Of a DNA stretch of 37,614 nucleotides, positions 8,426 through 16,400 are shown in pieces (position 1 is the stretch's first letter; each line of letters begins with the position of its first letter). A program made the translations under genes and the position numbers. Source of the DNA: Planctomycetota bacterium. GTDB lineage: Bacteria; Planctomycetota; Planctomycetia; Gemmatales; Gemmataceae. The stretch spans positions 1-37,614 of the forward strand of contig JAIOPV010000038.1 in assembly GCA_021413735.1 (NCBI GenBank), read 5' to 3'. Below the pieces are notes generated by a model. That model made no database searches. It was not told the DNA's origin and saw only the letters and a program-made list of their open reading frames with translations.

Positions 8426-9961
8426 TCAGTGTTTGTGGCCCGCGCCCGGCGGCTGGACCTGGGGTGTTGCAGGTTGAGGCGCGCCGTGGCCGGCGTGCAG
8501 GTTCGTGGGGCCCTGACCCTCGGGAAACAGCAGGCTCGGCATTCCTTCGATCTGCCGTTGGCTGTCGAGCAGGAATCCACCCCGCACGACAACTCGGTCG
8601 CCGGGCTTCAACCCACTCCGGACCGGATAATACGAGGTCGGGCGGCCGGCATCGTCCTTCCCCTCGGCCAACGGGCCGAGCACGAGTTCGACCAGTTCGT
8701 AGGCACCATCTGGTCGCTTCCGGTACGCGATTGTCCGGCGACCGGTGTTCAGTACCGCGGTGGCCCGCACGGCGAGTACCTGACCGGGTGGAGGCTTGTC
8801 TACTTCGGGTGGGGGTGCGGGGTGGTCGTGACCGTGGTGCGCGTGATCGTCCTTCGCGGCGGGTCGGGCGGGCCTAAGGTCGGGAACCTTTTCCAGAACC
8901 ATCTCGCACACCGAGCACTTACCGGGCGTATCCCGAATCACTTCCGGGTGCATTGGGCAGATGTACTTCCCCTCAAGTCCGGTCGGCTCCGGACTTCCGT
9001 CAGATCGTAGCCGTGCCCGGATCGAGGCTGATGCGTACATCGCCGGCTTCAACTTTCGCTCAGGATTTTTCAGGTTCACCCGGACGCGGACCGTGCGGGT
9101 TTTGTCGTCGAGAAATGGGTCGATGAACACAACCGTGCCGCGGAACGCCTCGCCAGCGTACGCCTCCAGAGTCACGTCCACCCCTTGGCCGTACCGGATC
9201 CAGGCGAGGTCGTACTCGTATACGTCCAGGTAGAGCCAGATCGGGTCGAGGTCGGCGATCCGGTAGAGTTGATCGCCCTCCTTGACATACTGGCCGGGAC
9301 GGACGGTCTTCTCGATGACTGTTCCGCCGATTGGGGCGAACACGGTCAGGTGGGTTTTGAGTTGTCGGGATTTTTCCATCTCAGCGATCTGCTCTGGTAA
9401 GACGCCGAGGAGACGGAGTTTTGTGCGTGACGCTTCCAAGTTCGCTTCGGCGAACGTCTTGTCCCCGGTTGTCTTCGCGAGCATCTCCACTGCCCTGATC
9501 AACTCGGACTGGGTCAGGTAGAGGTCGGGGGAGTAGATGTCCACGAGGTGATCGTTGGGCTTCACCTGAATGCCGGTGAACTCGGCGTAAACCCGGTCCA
9601 CTCGGCCGGCGACTCGGGCGGCGATGTAAGCGACGCGACCCTCGTTGTAGTCGAGTTTCCCGGCCGTCCGGATCTCCTTCGACAGTTCCCGGTAGCCAAT
9701 CGCCTCGGTTTCAACCCCGCCGGTCTGTTCGATCCGCGCTCGCTCGGAACCCAATCGCTCAACCGGAACGAGATCCATCCCACAGATCGGGCATTTCCCC
9801 GGCCCAGGGAGTCGGACCTGCGGGTGCATCGAGCAGGTCCACTCGCCCTGCGGAGCGATCTCGATACTCTCATTGCGGGGCCAGAAGGCGACAGCCGCGA
9901 TCACTCCGACTGCGACGAAGGTCGGAACTACAATCGCCAGAGCTTTGCGAATCACGGGCAT
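8426..9961 (-). CDS. RND periplasmic adaptor with two HMBD metal-binding modules, CusB-like
   Basis: The 511-residue membrane-fusion protein links the CusA-like pump to an outer-membrane channel. ATG 9961 has GGGAG about 8 nt upstream, and the reading frame beyond it lacks a ribosome site. Residues 5-27 are a membrane anchor. Residues 40-66 are an HMBD module (CSMHPQV, CPICGMDL). The barrel-sandwich/beta-barrel adaptor core follows (KTHLTVFAPIGGTVIEK and GQYVKEGDQLYRIADL). Unusually, a second HMBD (CPMHPEV, GKCSVCEM; 335-355) and a His-rich stretch (KDDHAHHGHDHP) are inserted before the membrane-proximal domain, and the C-terminus is again His-rich (AGHGA, GHKH). The family is known to hand Cu(I)/Ag(I) to CusA. 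It is first in the operon, 29 bp before the SLOG-YHS start. Confidence 0.92.
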   Translation of the reverse strand: MPVIRKALAIVVPTFVAVGVIAAVAFWPRNESIEIAPQGEWTCSMHPQVRLPGPGKCPICGMDLVPVERLGSERARIEQTGGVETEAIGYRELSKEIRTAGKLDYNEGRVAYIAARVAGRVDRVYAEFTGIQVKPNDHLVDIYSPDLYLTQSELIRAVEMLAKTTGDKTFAEANLEASRTKLRLLGVLPEQIAEMEKSRQLKTHLTVFAPIGGTVIEKTVRPGQYVKEGDQLYRIADLDPIWLYLDVYEYDLAWIRYGQGVDVTLEAYAGEAFRGTVVFIDPFLDDKTRTVRVRVNLKNPERKLKPAMYASASIRARLRSDGSPEPTGLEGKYICPMHPEVIRDTPGKCSVCEMVLEKVPDLRPARPAAKDDHAHHGHDHPAPPPEVDKPPPGQVLAVRATAVLNTGRRTIAYRKRPDGAYELVELVLGPLAEGKDDAGRPTSYYPVRSGLKPGDRVVVRGGFLLDSQRQIEGMPSLLFPEGQGPTNLHAGHGAPQPATPQVQPPGAGHKH

Positions 9962-10091
9962 ACAGCAACTCCCGGGCGTGTTGCAAGGCAAACCCTGATC
10001 TCGCCAGCGAGGCAGCGAGTCGAAGGCACCTGGGTTTTTTGTCGGCTCGGAATCGCACGATGGGGAGAGACAATCTACCCCAGCGAGCCAG

Positions 10092-10131
10092 TGTCGTGCG
10101 ACAACACGACAATACCCCCGTACAGGGTCAA
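10092..10131. promoter_or_regulatory. Candidate metal-responsive operator upstream of first RND operon
   Basis: Two adjacent dyads lie about 130-170 bp before the adaptor start. One is a perfect 7-bp inverted repeat, TGTCGTG (10092-10098) and CACGACA (10105-10111). The second is a G/C-tract dyad reading ATACCCCCGTACAGGGTC on the plus strand, of the kind bound by CsoR/RcnR- or MerR-type metal sensors. On the minus strand TTGACC precedes it, a good -35 hexamer, but I see no convincing -10 at normal spacing. No cognate regulator is encoded next to it. Confidence 0.35.
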
Positions 10132-10163
10132 TCTCCATAGAGCAGAGTCGTTCAAAACGGATA

Positions 10164-10195
10164 CCGCCCGACGATGCATGTGCGTCGTCGGGCGG
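10164..10195 (-). terminator. Intrinsic terminator-like hairpin
   Basis: The 11-bp arms CCGCCCGACGA (10164-10174) and TCGTCGGGCGG (10185-10195) are perfectly complementary with a 10-nt loop. On the minus strand the stem is followed by TATCCGTTTTG, a short T-run. It lies 30 bp after the stop of the minus-strand gene 10226-11038 and would insulate it from the first RND operon. Confidence 0.7.
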
Positions 10196-10225
10196 CTCTC
10201 CATTCCCTCGTAACCTGGGAAGTGG

Positions 10226-11038
10226 TTACTTCTTGTCCATTTCCTTCGGCTTGCCAGCCTTCAGTGCCTCGACAGTCTTGAGGGTCTTAGCCGCGTCCTT
10301 CAAGGCTGCCGCCTTGCACGCCTCGCAGCACAGGAAGACATCCTTACCACCGACCGACACCTTGGTCGGGGTGCCCATCGACCCCAGTTTGATCGAATCC
10401 TGAACAGCACAGTATTTCTGGGCTTCCGCCGTTTTCTTGTCGGCAGCGTCCAACTTGGCGATGTTGTCCGCGATCTTCTTGGTCATCTCTGGCGTCTCAG
10501 TCAGGTAGAGTTGAACACAATGAAGCTCACCAGCCTTCAGCGGAAAGGTGTGGGCCTGGCTGACCCACTTACCGTCTTCGCCCCAACGGACTCGAACAGT
10601 AAAGTAGTAGGTCGAGCCACGCTCCAGCGATTGAACGCCTAACTCATACGCCGGCTTGCTGGCATCGGAGATCACTTGCACATCCCCGATCCACATCTCC
10701 GCACCTGGCACCAAGTGGGCCATGATGTACGCTGGTTCGCCCGCAGCAGCAGCCCGTGTGTACGGGAACTTGAGCGGCGTCAGCGCGACCGCGTCGGGCG
10801 TCCGGGCTTCCATCGGCACGATCTGGAGTTGTGACCGTTGTGGGTAGACCCACTCGGCGTTTGCGTGCGGTCGCGGAGTGGTGCTGGCGTTCGGGCCGTT
10901 CAGACCAACCATGTCGCCCCAAGTGATTCGCCCCCGTGCGGGTGGGCCTTGCGACAAGACACTTCCAGCCAACACCAACGAAACTCCCGCGATGGCCGCG
11001 ACCATGGACAAGGAACGTACTGGAACGTTGATCTTCAT
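10226..11038 (-). CDS. Exported TIGR03000-like protein with YHS-like metal-binding domain
   Basis: The 270-residue product starts at ATG 11038 behind GGAGG. A signal peptide (residues 1-29) ends near GSVLSQ. Residues about 102-178 resemble the planctomycete TIGR03000 beta-domain: IMAHLVPGAEMWIGDV, then LERGSTYYFTVRVRW and a terminal HTFPLKAGELHCVQL. Residues 205-245 are a YHS-like module: AEAQKYCAVQ, GSMGTP, then a strand and VFLCCEACKAAA. The same module occurs twice in the adaptor at 16397-18421, so the protein is probably a periplasmic metal binder working with these pumps. The C-terminus is Lys-rich. It is a single-gene unit with its own terminator. The domain assignments are by motif; the function is inferred. 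Confidence 0.8.
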   Translation of the reverse strand: MKINVPVRSLSMVAAIAGVSLVLAGSVLSQGPPARGRITWGDMVGLNGPNASTTPRPHANAEWVYPQRSQLQIVPMEARTPDAVALTPLKFPYTRAAAAGEPAYIMAHLVPGAEMWIGDVQVISDASKPAYELGVQSLERGSTYYFTVRVRWGEDGKWVSQAHTFPLKAGELHCVQLYLTETPEMTKKIADNIAKLDAADKKTAEAQKYCAVQDSIKLGSMGTPTKVSVGGKDVFLCCEACKAAALKDAAKTLKTVEALKAGKPKEMDKK

Positions 11039-11332
11039 CTGTAACCTCCGGATGTGTGATGGGTTTGAGTCGAAATCATGCTCTGTTGAAATCCTAACCA
11101 GTGGCAGCGAGGAGCACTCGCCATGCCAAGCTGCGGAGAGACATCTTTTTCTTCGCAGCCCGACCTGAATCCCTTGAAAATCGTTGGGTTTCGGATTGAA
11201 GCGCCACCCAATTGATTCAGGCGGAGCGGCTACAACCGGGAGCGTGTGACAGTTCCGCACAGCACTGGTTCGTTTCCGGTATCGGGTGAGTCGCGAAAAG
11301 AACCAACCGCCTGTCAGTTTTGGGCGGGTGGG
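11039..11332. other. Non-coding upstream region
   Basis: This stretch lies between the start of the TIGR03000-like gene and the hairpins after the 11415-11957 gene. It holds the GGAGG ribosome site of the former at 11046-11050. I found no convincing promoter hexamers or coding frame; the short open frames here have no ribosome sites or recognisable motifs. Confidence 0.4.
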
Positions 11333-11380
11333 CGATTCGTGACACAGCCGGGGTTGGTCGATTCACGAATCGCACCCCGG
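11333..11380 (-). terminator. Two overlapping, mutually exclusive inverted repeats
   Basis: CGATTCGTGA (11333-11342) pairs with TCACGAATCG (11363-11372), and CCGGGGT (11348-11354) pairs with ACCCCGG (11374-11380). The two stems interleave, so only one can form at a time. They follow the stop of the 11415-11957 gene on the minus strand, where a terminator for the second RND operon is expected. No long T-run is present. Confidence 0.4.
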
Positions 11381-11414
11381 CCGACATGACAGTTGGTCCC
11401 TCACGAGCCGCGCT

Positions 11415-11957
11415 TCACTTGGTCGTGACCTTGCTGGGCTTGATCGACTTCTTGCCGTCCTTTTCGGTCACTACGCCTGTGACGGTGACGCCCTCAACCT
11501 TGTCGCCGCCGCAGACGCCCTCGTGGTACGGCTCACCGTTCCCCTTGTCATCCAGGAAGTAGTTCACCAACTTGTCCCCGTCCTTCACCTGGAGGACGTT
11601 GCTGCACTTGGCCGTTGCCTTCAGGTTGCACTTCCCGCACACCAGCGTGCCGGTCAGTTTCACTTCCTTTGCCGGTTCGTCGGCTGCAACAGGAGCAGCC
11701 GTGGACGTTGGATTCACCACCACACCGTGTTGGTGAACGGCCATTGCGGCCGGACCGGCAACTGCGGTTCCTACCTTGCAGCACGGTGCCGTCGGCGAAG
11801 CGATGGTCACCGGTGCCAGTTGGTACGTCGGCTGGGCGACCACCGTGCGACTCCCGACCGGCGAACCGGGACGGGCACAGCTTTTACACTGGGCCAGTGC
11901 AGTCCCGGACCATGCGACCGACGCGACGGCCGCCAACGCGAATGCAAAACTCTTCAT
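11415..11957 (-). CDS. Exported Cys-containing protein, DUF6370-like
   Basis: The 180-residue protein has a clear signal peptide (MKSFAFALAAVASVAWSG, cleavage near ALAQ), and GAGGAG precedes the ATG. The mature N-terminus has CKSCARPG and APCCKVG, candidate metal ligands. A Pro/Ala/Thr linker leads to a compact C-terminal domain: KLTGTLVCGKCNLKATAKC, YFLDDKGNGEPYHEG and VTGVVTEKDGKKSIKPSKV. That order recalls small secreted DUF6370-type proteins, an identification by eye only. It is the last gene of the second RND operon, 12 bp after the pump, so it is probably a periplasmic metal-binding accessory. Precise function unknown. Confidence 0.75.
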   Translation of the reverse strand: MKSFAFALAAVASVAWSGTALAQCKSCARPGSPVGSRTVVAQPTYQLAPVTIASPTAPCCKVGTAVAGPAAMAVHQHGVVVNPTSTAAPVAADEPAKEVKLTGTLVCGKCNLKATAKCSNVLQVKDGDKLVNYFLDDKGNGEPYHEGVCGGDKVEGVTVTGVVTEKDGKKSIKPSKVTTK

Positions 11958-11969
11958 CAGGCAAACTCC

Positions 11970-14900
11970 TCACGGACTCGTCGTTACCGGAGGCGGCACC
12001 GTGCCGTCGCCGGTAACGGCGTGCTTCAAGACCCCGTTCGGCTCGGCCTCGACAGAGGCGGGCGTTGGTGGGGTGTTTTCGGATTCGGAGGTGGCGGAAC
12101 TCGCCTCGACGCGCTGGTGGTTGAGCATTCCGGCGGCCTGGAGCTTGAGCCACCGCGCCCGGCGGACCCAGAAGAACCGCACGGGGAGAAAGAGGTCCAC
12201 GACCTCGTCCGAGATCAGCAGGCCACCGAGTACCGGCAGAGCCATCGGGGCCAGCACCTCGGCACCTACACCGGTGGCGAAGACCATCGGGAAGATAGCG
12301 ATGATCGCGACCCCCTCGGTCAGCAACTTCGGCCGCAGTCGGTGAACAGCCCCCTCGACAACCGCCTCACGCAGTTCGTCCAGCGAGCGAATGTTCTCCA
12401 GGCCGCCACGTTTGTCGATGGCCTCGCGGAGGTAGACCAGCATGATGATGCCGGTCTCGGTTGCCATCCCGAAACAGGCGATGAAGCCGACCCACACCGC
12501 GACACTAAAGTCGAGCGGCGGCGAGTCCCACCCGTTCAAGATCTTCGGAAACAAGAACAAGAAGAACGCGCCGCCCGCGAGTGCTTCGGGGACGGCGAGC
12601 ATCATCAGGGCGGCGTCCGCCAAGTCGCGGTACGTCAAGTACAGGACCAGGAAGATGACCAGGATCACGGCCGGGAACACCCACCGCAGCGTGCGTGCCG
12701 CACGCTCCTGGTGCTCGAACTCCCCTGCCCACTCGACGTGAACGCCCTCCGGGAGCTTGATCTTCTGGGCGACGACCCGCTTGGCCTCCTCGACGAAGCC
12801 GACCGCGTCGCGGCCCCGCACGTTGAGCGTGACGTAATTCAGGAGCCGCCCGTTCTCCGCCTTGACCACGGCCGGGCCTTCGACGATCCGCACGTCGGCC
12901 ACGGCGGTCAGCGGGACCAGTCGCTTGCCCTTCGCCGTGTGTTCGAGGACGTTGGAGTGCGACTCAGGCCGGAATGTCGGGTCGCCGGTCATCGCCTCCC
13001 CGCGTCGGGGTTCGGCCATCATGCGGGCGGGGATCAGGAGCCGCTTCACGGCGTCTTCGTCGTCGCGGTAGGCTCGTGCGTACCGCACGCGGACGGGGAA
13101 CCGTTCCCGATCTTCAACGGTGTAGGTCACCACCCGACCGCCGAGCGCCGTTTCTATCTCCGTCTGCACGTCTTCGACCGACACGCCGAAGCGGCCGGCC
13201 TTCACCCGGTCGATGGTGACTTCGAGGTAGCCCTTGCCCATGACCGGGGCCGCCACCACGTCCCGCGAGCCGGGGACGGGCTTAACCGCCGCCTCGATTT
13301 CCTGGCACACGCGGGTGATCGTCACGAGGTCGGGGCCGAACACCTTGATGCCGATGTCCGTCCGCACGCCAGTTGAGAGCATCTCGATGCGGTTCACAAT
13401 CGGCTGCGTGAAGATGTTGCTCCATCCGGGGACTTGCAAGACGCGCCCAAACTCGTCGTCCACGAGGTCGCCTTTCGGACCGCCCGTCCGCTGACGGAAC
13501 ACGACGATATCCCGGAACGGCTTTTCCAGTTCCGCCCGCAGTTCGCCGAACGCCGGGAATGCCGCCGGGTCGTGTGGCCGGCCGAGTTGCGTGTTTACCG
13601 CCTGCGTCGTGAACCGCTCAGCCTCCGCACCGAGGGGGCCGCCAGCAAGGAGATTGCGGGATTGGGCGGCCTTGACGGATTCTTCCAGGGCGAACCAAGT
13701 GAACGCCTCTGTTCCCCGGTCGAACAACTCCCAGTTGATGGCCTTCACCCGCTCCCGCCAGAGCCTTGCCCGCTCGTTCTCCACCGCTGCCAGGGTTGCG
13801 GTGGCCAGGGTTGGCGGCTCTCTTCCGAACGCCCCACGGACACCGCCCCATGCCTTACCCAGCCGCGATTCGTGGCGGTCGAGCGCGGCCGCCGGATCGG
13901 TCAACCCCCGACTTGCGAGAGCATCGACGGTTCGCTTCTGGACACGGGCAACCACCTCCTCGGCCGGACTCAGGGCCAACCGTCGTGCGTCCTCGGACGA
14001 GCCAGTCGCAATCGAATCCACGAATGCCGCTTCGTCAGCAATCTCGCCGATGTGGCCGCCGGAGCGGGCGTTCCGAACGGCTTCGCCGACAACAAATCGG
14101 GCCAGAGCGGGTCCGAGTTCGCGCTCGAACTCCTGATACCGCCGCAGGGCCAGTTCCCGCATCACCTCGTCAAACCGTTCGAGTGCCTTCTGTGCCGCGT
14201 CGTTCACGAGTGAGTCCCGGTTCTCCTCACTGACTCCGATTGACCCGCGTGCCTCCAGGGCCGCGAGAACCCGGCGGGCCTGTTTCTCGGCGTCCGCGTA
14301 GCGGATGACCCGCCTCGGCCAGAACTCGCGGGGCCGGAAGTTGACGAACGTCTCCACCATGTCGAGCGGGGCCGGGTCGGTCGCCGTCTCGGCACGACCG
14401 GCCTTGCCCACGACGCCTTCGACCTCTGGGAAGCCACGGATCAGCGCGTCACGGGCCTTCAAGTCGTCGGCGGCCTGGGTGACGCCGATCCGGGGCACGG
14501 TGACCGGCATGTCGAGCGTTGTCCCCTCGTCGAGCATGGGCATGAACGACACGCCGATCTTCGGAAACTGCCACGCGGCCAGAGCGAGCAACGTCAGGGT
14601 GGACAGCGACGCGACCTGCCAGACAAGTCCCCGCGTGAAGATCACCGTCAACGCGGTGACAAGCGCGAATGTGACGAGGAACATGACTCGCCATGCGTGT
14701 TCCGCCGCCCCCATCCCGACCACAGCTTGCAGCGGGAACAGACCGGCCGCGAGGATCAGCAGGGCCGCGAACGACCACATCACGAGGTTGAACCGATCAA
14801 GAGCGAACGTCAGCATCGGTCGGTACACCCGCGCGAAACTGCGAACGATCCAGTTCTCTTCCTCGCCCCGCAGACGGCCCCGGATGAACGTCGGGATAAG

Positions 14901-16400
14901 CGCCGGGACCACGGTTACCGAAATCAGTGCCGTGCCCAAAAGCGCAAGGCTCTTCGTGAACGCGAGTGGATGGAACAGTTTCCCCTCGCGACCCGACAGC
15001 ATGAACACCGGCACGAACGACAGGAGCATGATGAGGACGGAGAAGAAGATCGGCCGGCCCACGGTGCGAAGGGCTGGGATCACGATTTCTCGTGTGTCGC
15101 CGGTGACTCTCGCGTTGCCGAACTTGTCCTTGAGGTGGTGCGTGGCGTTCTCCACCATCACGATGGCTTGGTCCACCAACACCCCGACCGAGATCGTGAT
15201 CCCCGCAAGGGACATGATGTTGGCCTGCACATCAACCACTCCGAACTTTCGGAGCAGCCAGATCGTGCCGAACGAGAACAGGACCGAGAGCGGCAGGGTG
15301 ATGCAGATCACGAAGGCACTGCGGACGTGAGACAGGATCAGGATGATGGCGATGGCAGCGATCACCATCTCGTGCCACATCACTTCCGCGAGCGTGCCGA
15401 CGGCACCGTGGATCAACCGCGTGCGGTCATAGGCCGGCACGATTTGCACCCCGTCGGGCAAGCCTGCTTGCAGTTCGCGGATTTTGTCTTTCACCCGCTC
15501 GGTGACGCGGAGCGGATTTTCGCCGTGCCGCATCAGCACGACACCGCCGACCACCTCGTTGCCGTCCTTCTCGAAAACCCCACGGCGGAATCCCGGTCCG
15601 AGTTGAACGGTCGCGACGGTTTTCACGTACACCGGAACGCCGCCCACTTCTTTGACGACGGTGTCTTCGATGTCCTTGCGGCCACGCAGCCACCCGATGC
15701 CCCGCACGATGTACTCGGCGTTATTCTTCTGAATCACGCCACCAGCAGCCGGGAGGTTCGAGCGGCTCACCGCGTCGAAGAGTTCGCCGACCGTGACTCC
15801 GTAAGCCCTCAAGTCCTCAGGCCGCACGTCCACCTGATACTCGACTGGCATCCCCCCAACCGGGGCCACCTCGGCCACCCCGGCGGCCGCGTTCAGTTGC
15901 GGGGCGATGTAAAACTTGTTGAGTGCCCACAGCCGGGGCGGGTCGATGGGGTGAGACTTTGACGGCTCGACGGTGTACCAGAAGATTTGGCCGAGTGCCG
16001 TCGCATCGGGGGCGAGGTACGGCGTGACGCCCCTGGGCAGGAACGTTCCGGCCTCGGCCAACCGCTCGCTGACCCGCTGCCGGGCGAAGTACAGGTCGAT
16101 GCGATCCTCGAAGACGATGGTAATCATCGAGAAGTTGAACTCGCTCGACGACCGCACCGCCTTCACGCCCGCGAGTCCCTGGAGGCGGCGGGACAACGGA
16201 TAACTGACCTGATCCTCGACTTCGCGTGGGCTGCGGCCGGGCCAGTCGGTGAAGACGATCACTTGGTTCTCGCCCAGGTCCGGGACGGCGTCCACGGGCG
16301 TGTCGAGCATCGCATAGACGCCGAACACCGCCAGGGCCGCAGCCACGACGAGAACGAGAAACCGGTTCCGCACCGACCCCTCGATGATGCGTTCGATCAT
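11970..16400 (-). CDS. Heavy-metal RND efflux pump, CusA-like, with large porter-domain insertion
   Basis: The 1476-residue pump starts at ATG 16400, overlapping the adaptor stop in an ATGA (translational coupling). It has the HME-RND opening (TPVDAVPDLGENQVIVFTDW, 34-53), TM4 SVGVLVDQAIVMVEN (about 404-418), MLDEGTTLDMP (623-633) and RIEMLSTGVRTDIGIKVFG (about 1004-1022), all at CusA-like order. Between FRPREFW (about 689) and the segment before RIEMLSTG, CusA has about 35 residues; here there are about 315. The extra 280 residues are highly charged, helix-forming and free of Cys. The insertion falls in the periplasmic porter region, so it would protrude near the adaptor. The Met positions suggest Cu(I)/Ag(I). 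The C-terminal tail (about 1425-1476) is long and polar. Confidence 0.93.
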   Translation of the reverse strand: MIERIIEGSVRNRFLVLVVAAALAVFGVYAMLDTPVDAVPDLGENQVIVFTDWPGRSPREVEDQVSYPLSRRLQGLAGVKAVRSSSEFNFSMITIVFEDRIDLYFARQRVSERLAEAGTFLPRGVTPYLAPDATALGQIFWYTVEPSKSHPIDPPRLWALNKFYIAPQLNAAAGVAEVAPVGGMPVEYQVDVRPEDLRAYGVTVGELFDAVSRSNLPAAGGVIQKNNAEYIVRGIGWLRGRKDIEDTVVKEVGGVPVYVKTVATVQLGPGFRRGVFEKDGNEVVGGVVLMRHGENPLRVTERVKDKIRELQAGLPDGVQIVPAYDRTRLIHGAVGTLAEVMWHEMVIAAIAIILILSHVRSAFVICITLPLSVLFSFGTIWLLRKFGVVDVQANIMSLAGITISVGVLVDQAIVMVENATHHLKDKFGNARVTGDTREIVIPALRTVGRPIFFSVLIMLLSFVPVFMLSGREGKLFHPLAFTKSLALLGTALISVTVVPALIPTFIRGRLRGEEENWIVRSFARVYRPMLTFALDRFNLVMWSFAALLILAAGLFPLQAVVGMGAAEHAWRVMFLVTFALVTALTVIFTRGLVWQVASLSTLTLLALAAWQFPKIGVSFMPMLDEGTTLDMPVTVPRIGVTQAADDLKARDALIRGFPEVEGVVGKAGRAETATDPAPLDMVETFVNFRPREFWPRRVIRYADAEKQARRVLAALEARGSIGVSEENRDSLVNDAAQKALERFDEVMRELALRRYQEFERELGPALARFVVGEAVRNARSGGHIGEIADEAAFVDSIATGSSEDARRLALSPAEEVVARVQKRTVDALASRGLTDPAAALDRHESRLGKAWGGVRGAFGREPPTLATATLAAVENERARLWRERVKAINWELFDRGTEAFTWFALEESVKAAQSRNLLAGGPLGAEAERFTTQAVNTQLGRPHDPAAFPAFGELRAELEKPFRDIVVFRQRTGGPKGDLVDDEFGRVLQVPGWSNIFTQPIVNRIEMLSTGVRTDIGIKVFGPDLVTITRVCQEIEAAVKPVPGSRDVVAAPVMGKGYLEVTIDRVKAGRFGVSVEDVQTEIETALGGRVVTYTVEDRERFPVRVRYARAYRDDEDAVKRLLIPARMMAEPRRGEAMTGDPTFRPESHSNVLEHTAKGKRLVPLTAVADVRIVEGPAVVKAENGRLLNYVTLNVRGRDAVGFVEEAKRVVAQKIKLPEGVHVEWAGEFEHQERAARTLRWVFPAVILVIFLVLYLTYRDLADAALMMLAVPEALAGGAFFLFLFPKILNGWDSPPLDFSVAVWVGFIACFGMATETGIIMLVYLREAIDKRGGLENIRSLDELREAVVEGAVHRLRPKLLTEGVAIIAIFPMVFATGVGAEVLAPMALPVLGGLLISDEVVDLFLPVRFFWVRRARWLKLQAAGMLNHQRVEASSATSESENTPPTPASVEAEPNGVLKHAVTGDGTVPPPVTTSP

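Noticed and set aside
11523-13376. Plus-strand open frame of 617 codons
   Set aside because: It lies antisense to the clearly coding 11415-11957 gene and RND pump, with shadow-type composition and no start signal.
14697-15962. Plus-strand open frame of 421 codons
   Set aside because: Antisense to conserved RND transmembrane segments; His/Arg/Asp-rich with no domain.
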